A DNA stretch of 21,502 bases from positions 1 through 21,502 of the IMG/VR virus record IMGVR_UViG_3300035070_004152. One strand, written 5' to 3'. The notes beneath the pieces are model-generated. The model did not search any database and was not told where the DNA came from. It worked only from the letters and a program-made list of their open reading frames with translations. A program made the translations under genes and the position numbers. This document shows, one piece after another, positions 20,923 through 21,502 of this stretch (position 1 is its first letter; each line of letters begins with the position of its first letter). The DNA comes from a virus.

Positions 20923-21368
20923 CTTAGTACTCTTCTTATTATACCTCTAGAAACTCCATGTTTATCAGCAATCTTTTGCATTGACATACCATTTTGTCTA
21001 TCGATAATTATTATTCTATCTTGTTCTTTTGTAGTTGCGCAAAGTTTTCTTCTAGCAGTTTCAGCCATTGGAACTCCTGTTCGAGCTTCTGACATCTTTT
21101 TAGTACATTTCTTTTTGACACCTTTATTTGCTTTACCACCTGCTGTACATAACTCTAAATCAGTAACTAATCCATATTGTTTTTGTAACTCACATTGGTA
21201 GTTGAATGCTTCTCTTTTAGTATTGAATTCTTTGACTACTGTAAGTTCTATTTCTATTCCTTTGAATCTGTTTCTTCTATGTTCGCTTCTTCTTCTATCA
21301 GGATCTTTAGTTTCTCCTACATAGATTACTTGATTATCTGTGTTTGTTATTTCGTATACGTAGTTCAT
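20919..21368 (-). CDS. GIY-YIG homing endonuclease
   Basis: This 149-residue enzyme would nick or cut a specific DNA site to spread its own gene. The N-terminal nuclease module shows the GIY-like YVYE (3-6), YIG-like YVG (16-18), Arg25-27, His30 and a Glu-bearing helix (REAFNYQCELQKQYG, with E53 or E60 as the metal ligand), followed by L-C-T-A-G-G (73-78). A NUMOD3-like DNA-binding segment (KKCTKKMSEARTG, about 86-98) follows. The C-terminus has a helix-turn-helix (MSMQKIADKHGVSRGIIRRV, 128-147). Its start and stop both overlap neighbouring genes as ATGA, so it sits inside a coupled operon rather than in a loose intergenic site. Confidence 0.9.
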   Translation of the reverse strand: MNYVYEITNTDNQVIYVGETKDPDRRRSEHRRNRFKGIEIELTVVKEFNTKREAFNYQCELQKQYGLVTDLELCTAGGKANKGVKKKCTKKMSEARTGVPMAETARRKLCATTKEQDRIIIIDRQNGMSMQKIADKHGVSRGIIRRVLR

Positions 21369-21502
21369 ATGAATAATGTTGGGTTTTCGCGCATTATCGC
21401 TCTCTTCGCTGACTCATAACATCTCCCGCACCCAGTCATCTTATGTGTCTGAGTACTATCAACTATATTTGCTATTTGAAATATCATTGCCATTTGTTCT
21501 TT
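21365..21502 (-). CDS. Small Cys-containing protein, C-terminal part (runs off the window)
   Basis: The frame is open from the window edge to TGA 21365, giving the last 45 residues: an N-terminal helix (KEQMAMIFQIANIVDSTQTH) and then KMTGCGRCYESAKRAIMREN. The C-G-R-C pair within a helix-rich tail is a possible metal-binding or redox site. Its stop overlaps the ATG of the homing endonuclease gene (ATGA). Too little is present to name it, and the true start is outside the window. Confidence 0.6.
   Translation of the reverse strand, partial: KEQMAMIFQIANIVDSTQTHKMTGCGRCYESAKRAIMRENPTLFI

Noticed and set aside
1-21502. CRISPR array, insertion sequence or integration (att) site.
   Set aside because: No regularly spaced direct repeats, transposase, integrase or tRNA-like attachment sequence were found. 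The only mobile-type gene is the GIY-YIG endonuclease.

Overview
The window is a stretch of a tailed double-stranded DNA phage genome. A Bacteroidetes host, probably marine or flavobacterial, is the best guess. The DNA is AT-rich. Start codons mostly sit behind A-rich leaders with no Shine-Dalgarno sequence. Many structural proteins belong to sets I know mainly from Bacteroidetes phages: the Glu-rich scaffold, the tube-like protein, the XkdF-type protease fusion, the tape measure with its conserved C-terminal tail, and fibres beginning M-x-T-L-T-G. No integrase, repressor, lysin, polymerase or tRNA gene is visible, so lifestyle cannot be decided from this window.

Layout. The minus strand carries the packaging and virion genes, transcribed right to left: a partial small gene, a GIY-YIG homing endonuclease, a 59-residue protein, small and large terminase subunits, a tail-assembly-like protein, two neck or tail-completion candidates, two large tail/baseplate-like proteins, the tape measure, a multidomain prohead protease fusion and a small holin-like protein. 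After a plus-strand interruption the minus strand resumes with scaffold, major capsid protein, tube-like protein, terminator, an Ig-like virion protein, portal, connector, a second small membrane protein, a spike-base-like protein, a repeat-rich fibre, two microproteins and the start of a second fibre. The plus-strand island (about 7.1-8.7 kb) holds five small, mostly acidic genes of unknown function behind duplicated promoter-like elements and ends in a strong intrinsic terminator. It looks like an early, host-takeover type cluster.

Regulation. A motif reading AGTATATCTTAT on the minus strand occurs six times, always in an intergenic gap just upstream of a minus-strand gene. It divides the structural genes into transcription units: terS-terL; tail genes up to the 883-residue protein; tape measure-protease-holin; scaffold-capsid-tube; virion protein-portal-connector; spike-fibres. 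It is the best candidate for a phage-specific late promoter. The plus-strand early genes carry a different 28-bp duplicated element. Two intrinsic terminators, one per strand, both have GAAA tetraloops.

Together the structural genes describe a probable siphovirus-like particle. The gene order is unusual: portal lies downstream of capsid and tube, the protease is fused to other domains at the end of the tail cluster, and most tail genes lie between terminase and head genes. Functional names for tail parts are inferences from sequence character and position. Terminase, portal, XkdF protease and GIY-YIG calls rest on visible motifs.
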